Shown piece by piece: positions 17,460-26,038 of a stretch of 64,000 nt of DNA (the stretch's first letter is position 1; the number at the start of each line of letters is the position of its first letter). The position numbers were made by a program, and so were the translations under genes. The notes beneath the pieces are model-generated. The model saw only the letters and a program-made list of their open reading frames with translations. It was not told where the DNA came from and did no database searches. The stretch is taken from NCBI RefSeq assembly GCF_017305915.1, contig NZ_JAFKJN010000008.1:227062-291061 (forward strand). Direction: 5' to 3'. Source of the stretch: Reyranella sp. Lineage in GTDB: Bacteria; Pseudomonadota; Alphaproteobacteria; Reyranellales; Reyranellaceae.

Positions 17460-17534
17460 ATGTCAGATCTCGATCCCGTCAGAGCTGCCGAAGGCCTTCG
17501 GCCCACCATTTTTCGCGCCGGCAAGAAATGGTGA
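17460..17534 (+). CDS. Possible 24-residue peptide
   Basis: An ATG at 17460 is preceded by AGGAG with 6 bp spacing, an unusually good ribosome-binding site for this window. It opens MSDLDPVRAAEGLRPTIFRA and ends GKKW before TGA at 17532-17534. The peptide is basic at its end and has no membrane segment. It could be a real small protein, a leader peptide, or the surviving N-terminus of a gene whose remainder was lost: the codons after the stop run directly into a tandem repeat. I do not recognise it. Confidence 0.35.
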   Translation: MSDLDPVRAAEGLRPTIFRAGKKW

Positions 17535-17570
17535 AAATGGTCGGAAATGGTCGGAAATGGTCGAAAATGG
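17526..17570 (+). repeat. Short tandem repeat of a 10-bp unit
   Basis: Four to five tandem copies of a 10-bp unit TCGGAAATGG (with A or TG variants at the edges). The first copies form the end of the 24-residue frame. The CCACCATTTTT at 17501-17511 is roughly complementary to the unit, so a hairpin is possible. It lies in the intergenic space between the RND pump and the convergent amidohydrolase gene. Confidence 0.7.
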
Positions 17571-17612
17571 CGCGCCCCCGCGCGGGAGTTTGCGCAGTTT
17601 GCGCGGTTTCCG

Positions 17613-19028
17613 CTATCCCTCGAGCAGGCGAGCGGCGCAGCGGTTGTGGGTGCCGATCACCGGCCGCATGTCCATGGTGACGATCTCGCCGTCGCGCACG
17701 ATCTGGCGGCCGTGCACGACGGTGTGACGCGCCTGCTGCGGCGCGCAGAACAGCACCGCCGCCACCGGATCGTGCAGCGCGCCCGCGTAAGCCACGGTGT
17801 CGAGGTCGAGCGAGAAGAAGTCGGCGCACTTGCCGGCCTCGAGCGAGCCGATGTCGCTGCGGCCCAGCACTCGGGCGCCGCCGATGGTGGCGAGCTCGAG
17901 CGCCTCGCGGGCGGTCATCCATTCGCCGGCGCGCACCGCGTGCGACGGCCCCAGGAACATGTACTTGCGCGGGCCCTCGGGCGGCAGCAGGCCGAGCCGC
18001 AGGCGCGCCAGCAGCATCGCCTGGCGCGCCTCGGCGATGATGTTGGAGGAATCGTTGCTCGCCGAGCCGTCGACGCCCAGCCCGACCTTCACGCCGGCCG
18101 CCATGTACTTCTTGACCGGCGCGATGCCCGAGCCCAGCCGCATGTTGGAGCACGGGCAGTGGGCGGCGCCGCAGCCAGTGCGGGCGAACTTGGCGATCTC
18201 CTCGTCGTCGACATGGATGGCGTGGGCGAACCAGACGTCGTCGCCCAGCCAGCCCAGCGTCTCCATCCAGTCGACCGGGCGCAGCTGGAAGCGCTCCAGG
18301 GTGTAGCGCTCCTCGTCCATCGTCTCGCAGAGATGGGTGTGCAGCTTGACCTTGTAGTGCCGCGCCATCCTGGCCGACTCCTTCAGGAGCTCCGCCGTCA
18401 CCGAGAAAGGCGAGCAGGGCGCCAGCACGACCTGGGTCATCGAGCCGGGCTTGCCGTCGTGGTAGCGCTCGATCACGCGCTGGCTGTCCTTGAGGATGAA
18501 GTCCTCGTCCTCGACGCAGTCGTCGGGCGGCAGGCCGCCCTTGGATTCGCCGAGCGACATCGAGCCGCGGCTGGCATGGAAGCGCACGCCCAAGTCGCGC
18601 GCCGCCTCGATTTGGCAGTCGACGTTGTTGCCGTTCTTGAAGACGTAGGTGTGGTCGAACACCGTGGTGCAGCCCGATTGCGCGAGTTCGGCCAGGCCGA
18701 TCAGCGTGCTGGCGCGCGAGCCCTCGGCGTCGGTGCGCGCCCAGGCGCGGTAGAGCGCCTTCAGCCAGGGGAAGAGGTTGTTGTTCTGCGCGCCGGGGAA
18801 GTTGCGGGTCAGCGTCTGGTTGAGATGGTGATGGGTGTTGACGAAGCCCGGCAGCACGATCTGGCCCGTGAGGTCGATCACCGCGTCGGCGGTGGCCGGC
18901 AGCTCGGCGGTCGGCCCGACCTGCTTGATGAAGCCGTCCTCGGCGTAGAGTCCGGCATTGCGCAGCTCGCGCCGCGCGTCGTCCATCGTGACCAGCACGT
19001 CGGCGTTCCTGGCCAGCAGTGTCGGCAT
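17613..19028 (-). CDS. Amidohydrolase, 8-oxoguanine deaminase type
   Basis: 471 residues, the length of subtype-III amidohydrolases. LPGFVNTHHHLNQTLTRN (about 59-76) supplies the first metal His pair. KLHTHLCETMDEERY holds the next His and the catalytic Glu, WFAHAIHVDDEE another His, and VGLGVDGSASNDSSN the metal Asp. The combination matches the 8-oxoguanine deaminase/atrazine-chlorohydrolase-like group, so hydrolytic deamination of an oxidised purine is the best guess; related s-triazine hydrolases are the alternative. Cytoplasmic. The ATG at 19028 has GGGGGAG about 6 bp before it. Confidence 0.88.
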   Translation of the reverse strand: MPTLLARNADVLVTMDDARRELRNAGLYAEDGFIKQVGPTAELPATADAVIDLTGQIVLPGFVNTHHHLNQTLTRNFPGAQNNNLFPWLKALYRAWARTDAEGSRASTLIGLAELAQSGCTTVFDHTYVFKNGNNVDCQIEAARDLGVRFHASRGSMSLGESKGGLPPDDCVEDEDFILKDSQRVIERYHDGKPGSMTQVVLAPCSPFSVTAELLKESARMARHYKVKLHTHLCETMDEERYTLERFQLRPVDWMETLGWLGDDVWFAHAIHVDDEEIAKFARTGCGAAHCPCSNMRLGSGIAPVKKYMAAGVKVGLGVDGSASNDSSNIIAEARQAMLLARLRLGLLPPEGPRKYMFLGPSHAVRAGEWMTAREALELATIGGARVLGRSDIGSLEAGKCADFFSLDLDTVAYAGALHDPVAAVLFCAPQQARHTVVHGRQIVRDGEIVTMDMRPVIGTHNRCAARLLEG

Positions 19029-19128
19029 TTTTCTCCCCCTCCCAGAGCGCCGATGATAGCAGCCCGGCCGGGCGATCAGGCCCGAAAACCGCTGGCGCGG
19101 CGTCTCCGAACCGCCATAGTCGGCGGCC

Positions 19129-19530
19129 GTGAGCGTGCTGATCAACATCGACGTGCCCGATGCCGAGACCGGTACGCGCTTCTACACCGAGGCGTTCGGC
19201 CTCGAGGCCGGCCGCCGCTTCGGCAAGGATTTCGTCGAGCTGCTGGGCTGGGAATCGCCGGTCTACCTGCTCGCCAAGCCCGCCGGCACGGTCGGCGCCG
19301 GTGGCGACCTGCGGCGCTACGAGCGGCACTGGACGCCGTGCCATCTCGACGTCGTGGTCGACGACGTCGACGCCGCCGTCGAGCGCGCGGTCCGCGCCGG
19401 CGCCAAGCTCGAAGCGCCGGCCAAGGACGCGCCCTACGGCCGCATCGCCATGCTGGCCGATCCGTTCGGTCACGGCTTCTGCCTGCTGCAGCTCGGCGCG
19501 AAGGGCTACGACGCGCTGCTTGGCCTGTGA
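19129..19530 (+). CDS. VOC family protein
   Basis: 133 residues starting at GTG 19129 (a second GTG follows two codons later). The two VOC modules are seen as INIDVPDAETGTRFYTEAFG with GWESPVYLLAKP, and CHLDVVVDDVDAAVERA with GRIAMLADPFGHGFCLLQL. The last segment is the usual end of the second module. Metal ligands are not complete by eye, so a binding or resistance role is as likely as catalysis. It diverges from the amidohydrolase with 100 bp between starts. Confidence 0.82.
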   Translation: MSVLINIDVPDAETGTRFYTEAFGLEAGRRFGKDFVELLGWESPVYLLAKPAGTVGAGGDLRRYERHWTPCHLDVVVDDVDAAVERAVRAGAKLEAPAKDAPYGRIAMLADPFGHGFCLLQLGAKGYDALLGL

Positions 19531-19651
19531 CAGCGGCGTCATCCTGGCAAGCCGCCGTCCTGCTGTTGATGGCGCTTCGATGGACCGCGTAGGATATGCG
19601 CTGCGTAGCATCTCTGTCGCGTGTCGTTGGGCAATTCGAGTGGACACATTT

Positions 19652-22600
19652 ATGGGCGACGCGCCGTCCTCAAGATTCGGTCTTGCGCTGCTGGGACGTT
19701 TTGAGCTGACGGGGCCGGCCGGCGCTGTCGACTTGGCGGGCGGAAAGCTTGCGGGGTTGTTGGCTTACCTGGCCTGCACGGCGCCGCGGCCGCAGTCGCG
19801 TGAGAAACTGTTGGCCCTGCTGTGGGGCTCGTACTTCGATGCGCAGGCCAAGCAGAACCTGCGGCAGGCCCTGTCGCGCCTGCGCCGGGTGTTGGGCGAC
19901 GCATTGGAGAGCGATTCCGAATCCGTGTGGCTCGACCCCGCAGCGGTCGATTGCGATGTCAGCCGATTCGAGACACTGGTTCGCGACGGCAGCCGCGACG
20001 CCTTGAGCGCGGCGGCCGAGCTCTATCGCGGCCGCCTGATCGACGACCTCGCTGTGCGCGAGGAGGGGTGGAACGAATGGCTGGCGGCCGAGCGCGAGCG
20101 GCTGTCGGATCTCGCGCTCGGCGCGCTGGTCCGATTGGGCGAGCAGGAGCTGGCGGTCGGTCGCGCCGAGCAGGCGCTGCAGGCCGGCCGCCGCGCCGTC
20201 GCGCTGAACAACATGCGCGAGGATGCCCATCGCCTGGTGGTGCGCGGGCTGGCCGGCACGGGGCGCAAGGCCGAGGCGCTCAGGCACTACCAGGGCTTCG
20301 CCGCGCTGCTGAAGCGCGAGCTCAGCGCTGAGCCCGATGGCGCCACCCGCGCGCTGGTCGCCGAGCTGCGCCGCCAGACGACGCACGAGCGCGCCGAACC
20401 CGAGACGACACCGGACGAGGCGATGCCTGCGGCGGTCCGTCCGGTCGGCTCCGAGCGACGGCAGCTCACGATCATCGCCTGTCATATCGCTGATTCGGTC
20501 GCCCTCGCGGCCCGGCTCGATCCGGAGGACATGCACGAGCTGATCGGCTCGTTCCACAAAGCCGTTGCCGATGCGGTCGCGCGCTTCGGCGGCTTCGTCG
20601 CCCAGTACCTGAATGACGGCGTGCTCGTCTATTTCGGCTACCCCAGTGCGGGCGAGCACGACGCCGAACAGGCCGTGCGCGCGGGTCTTGCGATCCGCGA
20701 CGCGGCCGGCGGGCTCGGCACCGCGTCCGGCGTGCGCATCGGCATCGCCACGGGACTGGTCGTCGTCGGCGAGCAGCGGATCGCGGGAACGGTGCAGCGC
20801 GTCGCGATCGGCGAGACGCCGAACCTGGCGGCGCGGCTGCAGGCCGCGGCCTCGCCCGGCGAGGTCGTGATCGGTTCGAGCACGCGCCGCCTCGTCGGGC
20901 AGATGTTCGCGTACCGGCCGCTGCCAACCGTCGAGATGCCGGGATCGGCGCCCCTCGAGGCGTGGCGGGTGCTGGAGGAGATCGCCGGCGTCAGCCGCTT
21001 CGAGGCGCTGCGCGGACGGACGCTGTCGCCGCTGGTTGGCCGGCGCGAGGAGATGGATCTGCTGCTGCGCCGCTGGCGGCGGGCAAGGCGCGGCGAAGGC
21101 CAGGTCGTGCTGATCTCGGGCGAAGCCGGCATCGGCAAGTCGCGCATCGCCGAAGGCCTGAGCCTCGGGCTCGAGGGCGAGCAGCCGACCAGCCTTCGCT
21201 ATTTCTGCGCGCCCCACAGCAGCAGCAGTCCGCTCCATCCGATCATCGGGCATCTCGAAGTGACAGCGCGCTTCGAAGCCGGCGATGACGCCGACACCAA
21301 GCTCGACAAGCTGGACGTCCTGTTCACGCCGACCTCGAAGAACGTGCGGCGGGACGCGGCGCTGGTGGCCGAGTTGATGGGGTTGCCCCAGCGGGAGGCC
21401 CATCCGGTCCTGGCGGCGAGCCCTCAGCACAAGCGCGAGATGCTGCTCACCGCGCTCGTCGACCAGATCGAGGGCCTTGCGATGCGCGGCCCGGTCCTCG
21501 TCGTGTTCGAAGATGCGCACTGGATCGATCCGACCTCGCTCGACCTGGCCGATCGCCTGATTGCCCGGGCCGCCCATCTTCCCGTGCTGCTGATCGGCAC
21601 CTTTCGGCCGGAGTTCCGGCCGCCCTGGGTCGGCCAGCCGCATGTGACGATGCTGGCGTTGCGCCGCCTCGGCCGCCGCGACAGCGCGCAGATCATGGCC
21701 GGCGTGACCGGCGACAAGGTGCTGCCCGAGGCGGTCGTCGAGCACATCCTCGCCCAGACCGATGGCGTGCCTCTGTTCGTCGAGGAGCTGACGCGCTCGC
21801 TCATCGAGAGCGGGCTGCTGCGCGAGACGGCGGACCGCTACGAGCTCGAGATGCCGCTGCCGCCGCATGCCATCCCGACGACCCTGCGGGCCTCGCTGGT
21901 GGCGCGTTTCGACCGGCTCGGGCCGGCCAAGGAGATCGCGCAGACCGGCGCCGCGATCGGTCGCGAGTTCTCCCACGCGCTGGTCGCTGCGGTGTCGGGC
22001 CTTGATGCGGTGAACCTCGACTCGACCCTCGAGCGGCTCGTTGGCTCAGGCCTTGTCTCCCGGCGCGGCACGCCGCCGGAAGCGACCTATGCGTTCAAGC
22101 ACGCGCTGGTGCAGGACGCGGCCTATAACATGCTGCTGCGAGGCGGGCGGCGCCAGCTGCATACGACCATCGCCCGGGTGCTGGTCGAGCGGTTCCCGGC
22201 GTTGGCCGACAGCCAGCCCGAGGTCGTCGCTCATCATTTCACCGAGGCCGGCCTCGGCGGCGACGCGATCGGCTACTGGGTCAAGGCAGGCCGGCTCGCC
22301 AGTGCCCGGTCGGCCAACCAAGAGGCGGTCACATCGTTCGAGCGGGCGCTCGATTTCCTCGGCACCCAACCCGAGACCCGGAAGAGCCTCGAGCAGGCGA
22401 TCGATATTCGATTCGAGCTTCGCTCCGTCCTCATCCAGCTCGGCGAGTTCGATCGCACCGTCGCCCGGCTTCGCGAAGCCGAAGGGCTGGCGCGCAAGCT
22501 CGATGATCAACGGCGATTGGCGCTGCTTTTCGTCTATCTCTGTCACAGCAACCGCATGGGCGGTCACCTTACGGAAGCCATCGGGTTCGGGCAGACTGCC

Positions 22601-23527
22601 CAGGCGATTGCCGATTCGCTCGGAGATCCCTTGCTTCAGATGGCGGCCAATGGCGATCTGGGCGGGGCCTGTGTCTTTGCCGGCGACTATCGACAAGCCG
22701 AGGAGCTTCTTCTCAAGGTTCTCGCCGGGCTGGAAGGCGACCGGCGGCGCGAACGGTTTGGCCAGACCATTCTGCCGGCGGTGGGAGCGCTCGGCTACCT
22801 GACCTGGATCTATGCCGACCAGGGACGGTTCGCCGAATCGCTCGATCGCGGGCAGGAAGCTGTGCGGCTCGCCGAGGCGGTCGATCACCCCTACAGCCTC
22901 GTCTACGCCCTATGGGCTCTCGCCCGCCATCACATCATCAAGGGAGAATTCGGCGACGCCATTGGTCTGCTCGAACGCGGGAAAGTGGTGAGCAACGAGT
23001 GGAATCTTACCTTCATGTCGGCGTTCAACTTGGAGGGCCTGGGCTATGCCCATGCGCTGCTGGGACGGCGGGCCGAGGGTATCCCTTTGCTCGAGCAGGC
23101 GATCGCCGCAAAGCAGGCGACGCGCGAGGCCGCCATGATGCTGCCGCTCGGCTTTATCTATCTCGGCGAGGTCTTCATTCTTGCCGACCGGCTCGACGAC
23201 GCTCTGGCCTGCGCCGAACGCAGCCTTGCGCTCTCGCGGGAACGCGGACAGCGCGGCTGGGTGGTGGCTTCGCTGCGCCTCGTGGCCGAGATATCGGCGC
23301 GTCGTGATCCCGCCGAGCAGGCGCGCGGCCATTACCGCGAGGCGCTGGCATTATCGGAAACACTCGGCTTCCGCCCGCTGATGGCGCACTGCCATGTCAG
23401 TCTCGGCAAGCTCTGCCGTCGCACCGGCGAGAGTGTTCAGGCCAAGGAGCACTTCGCAGCGGCGACAGCGATGTACCGCGCGATGGGCATGGCGTACTGG
23501 CTGGAGAGAGTCGAGGCCGGCCAATAG
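19652..23527 (+). CDS. SARP-type regulator fused to cyclase-like, AAA ATPase and TPR domains
   Basis: About 1291 residues. An OmpR-like winged helix (about 8-95; LLGRFELTG ... REKLLALLWG) is followed by a bacterial transcriptional activation domain with TPR-like helices (about 100-245). A class III cyclase-like domain covers about 265-430. A STAND/AAA ATPase follows, with Walker A GEAGIGKS near 490 and Walker B VLVVFEDAHWID near 616. Long C-terminal TPR helices fill the rest. In the cyclase domain the first metal Asp is replaced: ACHIADSV stands where FCDLVGST is usual, so catalysis is doubtful, although NDGVLVYFG and GETPNLAARLQ remain. A signal-integrating transcription factor is likely. 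ATG 19652 is used; GTG 19640 and ATG 19580 are possible. Confidence 0.88.
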   Translation: MGDAPSSRFGLALLGRFELTGPAGAVDLAGGKLAGLLAYLACTAPRPQSREKLLALLWGSYFDAQAKQNLRQALSRLRRVLGDALESDSESVWLDPAAVDCDVSRFETLVRDGSRDALSAAAELYRGRLIDDLAVREEGWNEWLAAERERLSDLALGALVRLGEQELAVGRAEQALQAGRRAVALNNMREDAHRLVVRGLAGTGRKAEALRHYQGFAALLKRELSAEPDGATRALVAELRRQTTHERAEPETTPDEAMPAAVRPVGSERRQLTIIACHIADSVALAARLDPEDMHELIGSFHKAVADAVARFGGFVAQYLNDGVLVYFGYPSAGEHDAEQAVRAGLAIRDAAGGLGTASGVRIGIATGLVVVGEQRIAGTVQRVAIGETPNLAARLQAAASPGEVVIGSSTRRLVGQMFAYRPLPTVEMPGSAPLEAWRVLEEIAGVSRFEALRGRTLSPLVGRREEMDLLLRRWRRARRGEGQVVLISGEAGIGKSRIAEGLSLGLEGEQPTSLRYFCAPHSSSSPLHPIIGHLEVTARFEAGDDADTKLDKLDVLFTPTSKNVRRDAALVAELMGLPQREAHPVLAASPQHKREMLLTALVDQIEGLAMRGPVLVVFEDAHWIDPTSLDLADRLIARAAHLPVLLIGTFRPEFRPPWVGQPHVTMLALRRLGRRDSAQIMAGVTGDKVLPEAVVEHILAQTDGVPLFVEELTRSLIESGLLRETADRYELEMPLPPHAIPTTLRASLVARFDRLGPAKEIAQTGAAIGREFSHALVAAVSGLDAVNLDSTLERLVGSGLVSRRGTPPEATYAFKHALVQDAAYNMLLRGGRRQLHTTIARVLVERFPALADSQPEVVAHHFTEAGLGGDAIGYWVKAGRLASARSANQEAVTSFERALDFLGTQPETRKSLEQAIDIRFELRSVLIQLGEFDRTVARLREAEGLARKLDDQRRLALLFVYLCHSNRMGGHLTEAIGFGQTAQAIADSLGDPLLQMAANGDLGGACVFAGDYRQAEELLLKVLAGLEGDRRRERFGQTILPAVGALGYLTWIYADQGRFAESLDRGQEAVRLAEAVDHPYSLVYALWALARHHIIKGEFGDAIGLLERGKVVSNEWNLTFMSAFNLEGLGYAHALLGRRAEGIPLLEQAIAAKQATREAAMMLPLGFIYLGEVFILADRLDDALACAERSLALSRERGQRGWVVASLRLVAEISARRDPAEQARGHYREALALSETLGFRPLMAHCHVSLGKLCRRTGESVQAKEHFAAATAMYRAMGMAYWLERVEAGQ

Positions 23528-23665
23528 GCCGGTCGGCAGGGCGATCCGTACTCCGGCACCTCGATCGCGAGCCTCCTTGGGCCAGCCCTTGAGGCCGCAC
23601 CAGATCGTCGGCGCCGAACGCCGCGCCGCCAGCACGGTGGGAAAATCGATTGAAGGCCACCAGGC
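23528..23665. other. Short spacer without a recognised gene
   Basis: Spacer between the large regulator and the end of a minus-strand cluster of tiny genes. I see no promoter or repeat; frames crossing it do not resemble proteins. Confidence 0.4.
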
Positions 23666-23791
23666 TCACGTCGCCGCGTCCCGGACCGCGCAGGCTATCG
23701 ACGGGGTCGCGGCCTGGACGGCGACGACTGCGGCGACCTGCGCGAGAAGGAACGCGGCGAATGCCAGACCGCTCAGCAAGGCCTCCATCAT
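23666..23791 (-). CDS. 41-residue single-span membrane peptide
   Basis: Starts with ATGATG at 23791, where ATG overlaps the TGA of the upstream small gene (ATGA) and GGGAGG lies just before it. The peptide opens MMEALLSGLAFAAFLLAQVA, continues hydrophobic (AVVAVQAA) and ends in a short polar tail. Overlap and ribosome-binding site argue for a real gene despite its size. A small inner-membrane protein of unknown role; no family recognised. Confidence 0.5.
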   Translation of the reverse strand: MMEALLSGLAFAAFLLAQVAAVVAVQAATPSIACAVRDAAT

Positions 23792-24003
23792 GCCTCCCGA
23801 TGTTTCGTGACTGCTGCGGGGCGGCTTTCCCGTCGTTTCCGATGAGGGGCGAACGCTGACCACACCGTGCTCACGGCGCTTGCGATCAGAGAGCGCAGCA
23901 GCCGGCCGCGTTCGCGGTGCGCCGCCAGCCGCATGTCCTGGGTCGGGCGGTTCAGGCTCGACAATGGCCAGCCTTTCGACGCGGAATCGTTGGCTTCAGT
24001 CAT
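23788..24003 (-). CDS. 71-residue basic protein
   Basis: GGGAGA stands 6 bp before the ATG at 24003. The protein opens MTEANDSASKGWPLSSLNRP and has a central amphipathic basic helix (MRLAAHRERGRLLRSLIASA) and a basic tail. The helix resembles those of short alphaproteobacterial proteins of the DUF1127 or RSP_7527 kind, but the match is not firm. The stop overlaps the ATG of the 41-residue peptide. It may bind nucleic acid or membrane lipid; unknown. Confidence 0.55.
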   Translation of the reverse strand: MTEANDSASKGWPLSSLNRPTQDMRLAAHRERGRLLRSLIASAVSTVWSAFAPHRKRRESRPAAVTKHREA

Positions 24004-24077
24004 CGTTGTCTCCCGTCGGCAATGAACTTGCGGCGAAGCACCAGAGTGTCGGCGAGGCCGAACAGGGCCACCGGCAC
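24000..24077 (-). CDS. Possible 25-residue peptide within the small-gene cluster
   Basis: A GTG at 24077 opens VPVALFGLADTLVLRRKF, ending IADGRQR with a TGA that overlaps the next ATG (ATGA). Hydrophobic first half and charged second half look protein-like, and the overlap matches its neighbours. There is no clear ribosome-binding site and the frame is open further upstream without a start codon, so it may be the tail of a degraded gene. Confidence 0.25.
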   Translation of the reverse strand: MPVALFGLADTLVLRRKFIADGRQR

Positions 24078-24140
24078 GACGATGGCCGGTGACGCGCGGC
24101 GACGTCCCGACGCGTGAACGCCTCAGATCGCGGGCTTCTG

Positions 24141-24524
24141 TCATCGTTCCCCGCTGTCCCAGCTATGTTCGCCCAACCAACGGCGAAGCCACTGGTAGTC
24201 GTCCAGTCCGCGGCCATTCCAGTCGTAGAAGCAGTGCCGCCGAGCCAGGTTGAGCATGTGGACGGCGCGCTCCAGGACGGGAGCATCCGTGGAGCCGTTG
24301 CGTCCGAGAAATCGGGCGAGGTCGGCAACCGCCGCCCTATCGGCTTCCCGGCACTGCTGTGACACGGGAGTCGGCCCGGTGGTGCCGGTATTGAGAGCCA
24401 TACTCGCGGTATCCGGGTCCGGCTGCCAGGCGAGGACAGCGACGGCCGCGGCCACGAGGATGGACGTGGCGAAGATCGTGAGGTTCGAGAGCCTGCGCTC
24501 GAGCTGCCGCTCGCCAATGGCCAT
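24141..24524 (-). CDS. Small membrane-anchored protein of unknown function
   Basis: 127 residues from an ATG at 24524 preceded by GGGGGA with 7 bp spacing. After a short basic N-terminus there is one hydrophobic helix (LTIFATSILVAAAVAVLAW). A 90-residue presumed periplasmic part follows, with two Cys (SQQCREAD and RRHCFYDWNGRG) that could pair and a Trp-rich end (YQWLRRWLGEH). I have no family name. It is first in a minus-strand row of tiny genes between the large regulator and its deleted paralogue. Spatial association with these regulators is the only functional hint. Confidence 0.55.
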   Translation of the reverse strand: MAIGERQLERRLSNLTIFATSILVAAAVAVLAWQPDPDTASMALNTGTTGPTPVSQQCREADRAAVADLARFLGRNGSTDAPVLERAVHMLNLARRHCFYDWNGRGLDDYQWLRRWLGEHSWDSGER

Positions 24525-24594
24525 GATCCGTTCCCCCGCTGTACGGCGGGAGCATCTCGTGGCAGCGTGACGCCGCTCTAGAGGCCAGCGTGAC

Positions 24595-25796
24595 TTGATC
24601 GTGAAATCGACGGATGTGGCCCTTGCGGCCGATCAACCGCAGCCCTATCAGCGCCGCGTGCCGCCGCCCAAGTACAGACTGAAGCTTCTCGGCCGCTTCG
24701 AGCTGTCAGGGCCGGAGGGCCCGATCGAGCTGCCCCACAAGAAGCTTGTGGCGTTGCTGGCGTACCTGGCCTGCTCAGGGCCGAAGCCGCAGTCCCGCGA
24801 GAAGCTCGCGACCCTTCTCTGGGGCTCGCATTTCGAGGCCCAGGCGCGGCAAAATCTGCGCCAGGCCCTGTCCCGGTTGCGTCGACCGTTGGGGCGCGAT
24901 GCGCTGGTCGGTGACGGCGACGACATCTGCCTCGCCGCCGATCTGGTCGATTGCGACGTCGTTCGGCTGGAGGCCCTGCGCGACGAGGGCAGGTCGCTCG
25001 GCACGGCCGCCGACCTCTATCACGATGCGCTGCTGGCCGACGTGACTATCGCGGAAGAGGGCTGGGCCGATTGGCTCGGCGCGGAACGGCTGCGGCTGGA
25101 AAGCCTGGCGGTCGACGTCATGATCCGGCATGGCGAGCAGGCGTTGCAGGCGGGCGACGCCGAGGCCGCGCTCAAGGCTGCCCATCGTGCCATCGGAGTG
25201 AACGGCCTGCGCGAGGATGCACACCGGCTGCTCGTCAGGGCACTGGTCTCGACGGGACGCCGGGCCGAAGCCCTCAAGCACTACCAGGATCTCGCCGCGC
25301 TATTGAAGCGCGAGCTGGACACCGGACCCGACGAAGCTACCAGAGCGCTCGTCGCCGAGCTTCGCATCAATCGGCCGCTCAGCCCGTCGCCTGCGGTCCC
25401 AAGCGTGACGGCAGGCGACGATCGTCCGGGCGGCGCCGAGCGGCGACAGTTGACGATCCTGGCTTGCCATCTCGCCGATCCGATTGCGCTTTCGCCGCGC
25501 CTCGATCCCGAGGAGAGGCGGGATCTGGTGGTTTCCTTCCACGAGGAGATCACCGCCGTCGTGTCGCGCTTCGGCGGCTTCGTCGCCCAATATCTGAGCG
25601 ACGGCGTGCTCGTCTACTTCGGTTACCCGCAGGCTCACGAGCATGACCCCGAACAGGCCGTGCGCGCGGGCCTCGCAATCCGCGACGCCGTCGCTGCGCG
25701 CATCGGCATCGCCACCGGCCTGGTCGTCGTCGGCAGACAGCGGGGCGCTGATGATGAACATGACCTACTGGCTGGCCCAGGCGGAGACGGCGATGC
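24595..25796 (+). pseudogene. Deleted remnant of a second SARP/cyclase/ATPase/TPR regulator
   Basis: From a TTG or GTG start near 24595-24601 the sequence parallels the regulator at 19652 through the winged helix, the activation domain and most of the cyclase domain, up to GIATGLVVVGRQR at about 25742. Immediately after, in another frame, ATG 25751 opens MMNMTYWLAQAETAM. This resembles the extreme C-terminus of such regulators (compare MGMAYWLERVEAGQ at the end of the intact one). So the ATPase and TPR parts, more than 2 kb, have been deleted and the ends joined out of frame. The cyclase domain again has His for the first metal Asp (ACHLADPI). A truncated product may still bind DNA. Confidence 0.8.
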
Positions 25797-25964
25797 CTAC
25801 GTCAGGAGTCCGAGGCTCCTGAAGCTCACGTGGCCCTTGCGGCCGATCACCAGGTGGTCGTGGATCGAGATACCCAACGCCTCGGCCGCCTTTTTGACCT
25901 CGCGGGTCATCTCGATGTCGTCACGCGACGGCTTGGGATCGCCGGACGGGTGATTGTGCGCCAG
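25797..25964 (-). pseudogene. radC: radC 3'-end fragment A
   Basis: Encodes only the last ~55 residues of RadC in an undamaged frame: [16 protein letters not shown], then [15 protein letters not shown], and the ending FRSLGLLT with a TAG stop at 25797. It begins exactly at the first His of the JAB/MPN metal motif. It is the most diverged of the three fragments relative to the intact gene at 37208-38176. It abuts the end of the deleted regulator on one side and the first ABC transporter segment on the other. Confidence 0.92.
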
Positions 25965-26038
25965 TGTTCTAGAGAGGAAAATACAAAGGCTCTCGGATAG
26001 AATGAACGGGATGGTCTCGGGCGAACGGGAGGCCAAGC

